Positions 5,653 through 7,043 of a DNA stretch of 7,043 nt are shown one piece after another. Both the position numbers and the translations under genes were made by a program. Under the pieces are notes generated by a model. It was not told where the DNA came from. It saw only the letters and a list, made by a program, of their open reading frames with translations, and did no database searches. Within the stretch, counting starts at the first letter, position 1. Each line of letters opens with the position of its first letter. Source of the DNA: Actinomycetes bacterium (lineage in GTDB: Bacteria > Actinomycetota > Acidimicrobiia > Acidimicrobiales > RAAP-2); NCBI GenBank assembly GCA_021849435.1, contig JAJZSX010000123.1:1-7043 (forward strand). Reading direction: 5' to 3'.

Positions 5653-7014
5653 TCAGCCGCCGATGATCGCGGCCGCGGGGTCGGAGATGAAGCGACCGAT
5701 GTGCGCGATCGCGGCCGAAGCCAGTGCCCCGTCGATCTGACGGTGGTCGAAGGACATCGACAGGTCCACAGTCGGGCGTGCGACGACGTCGTCGCCCACG
5801 ACCCACGGCCGCTTGGCGACCTGACCGACGGCGATGATCGCCCCGGTGCCCGGCGGCAGGATCGGCACGGCCCCGTCGACCGCGAAGGGACCGACGTTGG
5901 TGATCGAGAGCGTCGTGTGGAGCATCGCCTCGGGGGTCGTCGTGCCCGCGCGCGCAACCTCGACGAGCTCGTTGAGCGACACGGCCATGGCGCGCAGGTC
6001 GAGGGTGTCCGCGCCCTTGATGTTGGGCACGATCAGACCGCGCGGGGTGTTCGCCGCGATGCCGAGGTTCACCCGGCGGCGCACCACGACCTCCTGGGCC
6101 GCGGCGTCGTAGCTCGAGTTGAGACCCGGGAAGTGGCGCGCCGCGTCACAGACCGCGAGCGCGACGATGGTCAGCGGCGACAGGCGTACGCCGGCGAAGG
6201 CCGGACGCTCGCGCAGCGACTCGAGCAGCGCCACGGTCCCGGTCGCCTCGACGCGAACCCAGACCGCGGCGTGGGGTGCCTGGAAGGCGCTCTGGACCAT
6301 CGCGTCGGCCATCGAGCGCAGCACGCCACGCACGGGAATCCGCTCCTCGAGCGGGCCGGTGCTCCAGGACTCGATCTCACGACCGACGAAGCGAGTCGTC
6401 GAGGTCGCCGCCGGGGCCGCCGGGGCCCGACTCGGCGTCGGCGCGAGCGCGCCGGCGAGGGCCCGCTCCACGTCGTCCCGGGTGATCAGTCCATCGCGTC
6501 CCGTCCCCGTGACGGTCGCGAGGTCGACGCCGTGCTGCTTGGCGTAGAGCCGGACCGGCGGGGTCGAACGCGCCGGGCGCGTCGAGGATTCGCCCGCCAC
6601 GGGCGTGGGCGCGACCGGTGTCGAAACAACCGGTTCGGTGGTGCGACGACGGCGTCGCGTGACCGGGGCGTCGTCCTCGGCGACCCCGTAGCCCACGAGC
6701 ACCGGTGTGCGCCCCGCCCCCACCGAGGCCGAGGCCTCGGGCGTGGCCGCCGGTGCGCTCGACGCCGACGCGGTGTCGGTCTCGATGACGACCAACGGCG
6801 CGCCCACGGCCATCACGTCGCCGACGGCGCCGTGCAGCGCCGTCACCGTGCCCGCGTAGGGGCTCGGCAGCTCGACGGTCGCCTTGGCTGTCTCGATGTC
6901 AACCAGTGGCTGATTGAGCGTGACCACGTCGCCGACGGCGACCTTCCACGCGACGATCTCGGCTTCGACGAGACCCTCGCCCACGTCGGGCAGCATGAAG
7001 ATCGATTCGCTCAC
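5653..7014 (-). CDS. Dihydrolipoamide acyltransferase (E2) of a 2-oxoacid dehydrogenase complex
   Basis: E2 forms the complex core and transfers the acyl group from its lipoyl arm to CoA. The 453 residues have the classic order. One lipoyl domain (about 5-79) carries the lipoylated K44 in DIETAKATVELPSPYAGTV. A linker (80-150) includes VLVGYG (105-110) and the basic TRRRRRT (119-125). The peripheral-subunit-binding domain (about 152-187) contains VTGTGRDGLITRDDV. The catalytic acyltransferase domain (about 222-453) ends with the active site SFDHRQIDGALA, with H424 and D428 of DHRxxDG. T-A-K rather than D-K-A at the lipoyl site resembles actinobacterial branched-chain oxoacid or pyruvate dehydrogenase E2; the substrate is not decided here. 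The GTG start overlaps the TGA of an upstream E1-beta-like gene (GTGA), so the two are translationally coupled. Nothing essential is missing. Confidence 0.95.
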   Translation of the reverse strand: MSESIFMLPDVGEGLVEAEIVAWKVAVGDVVTLNQPLVDIETAKATVELPSPYAGTVTALHGAVGDVMAVGAPLVVIETDTASASSAPAATPEASASVGAGRTPVLVGYGVAEDDAPVTRRRRRTTEPVVSTPVAPTPVAGESSTRPARSTPPVRLYAKQHGVDLATVTGTGRDGLITRDDVERALAGALAPTPSRAPAAPAATSTTRFVGREIESWSTGPLEERIPVRGVLRSMADAMVQSAFQAPHAAVWVRVEATGTVALLESLRERPAFAGVRLSPLTIVALAVCDAARHFPGLNSSYDAAAQEVVVRRRVNLGIAANTPRGLIVPNIKGADTLDLRAMAVSLNELVEVARAGTTTPEAMLHTTLSITNVGPFAVDGAVPILPPGTGAIIAVGQVAKRPWVVGDDVVARPTVDLSMSFDHRQIDGALASAAIAHIGRFISDPAAAIIGG

Positions 7015-7043
7015 TGGTCGTATCCCATCACTCGGTCGATCGC
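7011..7043 (-). CDS. C-terminal end of an E1-beta-like 2-oxoacid dehydrogenase subunit (partial)
   Basis: Ten codons plus TGA enter from the right edge and read AIDRVMGYDQ, in frame from 7043 to the stop at 7013-7011. E1-beta subunits often end in a similar A-[IV]-[DE]-R-V-x-x-Y segment. Lying directly before an E2 with a 4-nt GTGA overlap is the standard E1-alpha/E1-beta/E2 order. The identification rests mainly on that context because the fragment is so short. Confidence 0.7.
   Translation of the reverse strand, partial: AIDRVMGYDQ

Noticed and set aside
5648..5659. Hairpin CGGC-GTCA-GCCG between the convergent peroxiredoxin and E2 genes as a terminator
   Set aside because: The stem is only 4 bp with no T-run on either strand; such short palindromes are expected by chance in GC-rich DNA.
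1..7043. CRISPR arrays, tRNA/rRNA genes, IS elements or phage genes
   Set aside because: No short regularly spaced direct repeats, no cloverleaf-like or rRNA-like stretches, and no transposase or integrase motifs were seen on either strand.

Overview
The window is high-GC DNA with gene families and gene starts typical of Actinomycetota. Acidimicrobiia is my best guess, by inference only. Supporting points are a LytR-CpsA-Psr cell-wall enzyme, a RegX3-like response regulator, an actinobacterial-style E2 acyltransferase with a T-A-K lipoyl site, and several starts that look leaderless (a TAnnnT -10 box 6-7 nt before GTG or ATG).

Layout, left to right. (1) The minus strand at 1-1015 carries an LCP-family membrane protein that runs off the left edge. 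(2) It is divergent, across a 78-bp gap, from a beta-lactamase-fold serine hydrolase on the plus strand at 1094. The hydrolase's conserved domain ends near 2240, but its frame stays open to 2551. (3) About 2244-2830 is the wreck of a TMEM175/DUF1211 potassium-channel-like gene. It is recognisable along its whole length but split among frames by about four indels; the hydrolase reads out of frame into its front half. (4) 2874-4340 encodes a secreted protein of eight ~57-residue repeats, each with a C-x5-C pair, best explained as an eight-bladed beta-propeller closed by its own N-terminus. (5) 4418-5184 holds a 23-codon leader ORF whose stop overlaps the start of an OmpR/PhoB-type response regulator. 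No histidine kinase is present in the window. (6) 5201-5647 is a PrxQ/Bcp peroxiredoxin with its own -10 box in the 16-bp gap after the regulator. (7) The minus strand at 5653-7014 is a dihydrolipoamide acyltransferase (E2). Its start overlaps by 4 nt the last codons of an E1-beta-like gene that enters from the right edge.

How the genes relate. Only the E1-beta/E2 pair is a clear operon, part of a 2-oxoacid dehydrogenase complex. The regulator and peroxiredoxin are close in tandem, but each seems to have its own promoter. The LCP protein, serine hydrolase and secreted propeller all fit the cell envelope, but nothing in the sequence ties them into one pathway. The least ordinary items are the secreted Cys-paired propeller, the leader ORF coupled to the response regulator, the recurrent -10/start spacing, and the decayed channel gene with hydrolase read-through.
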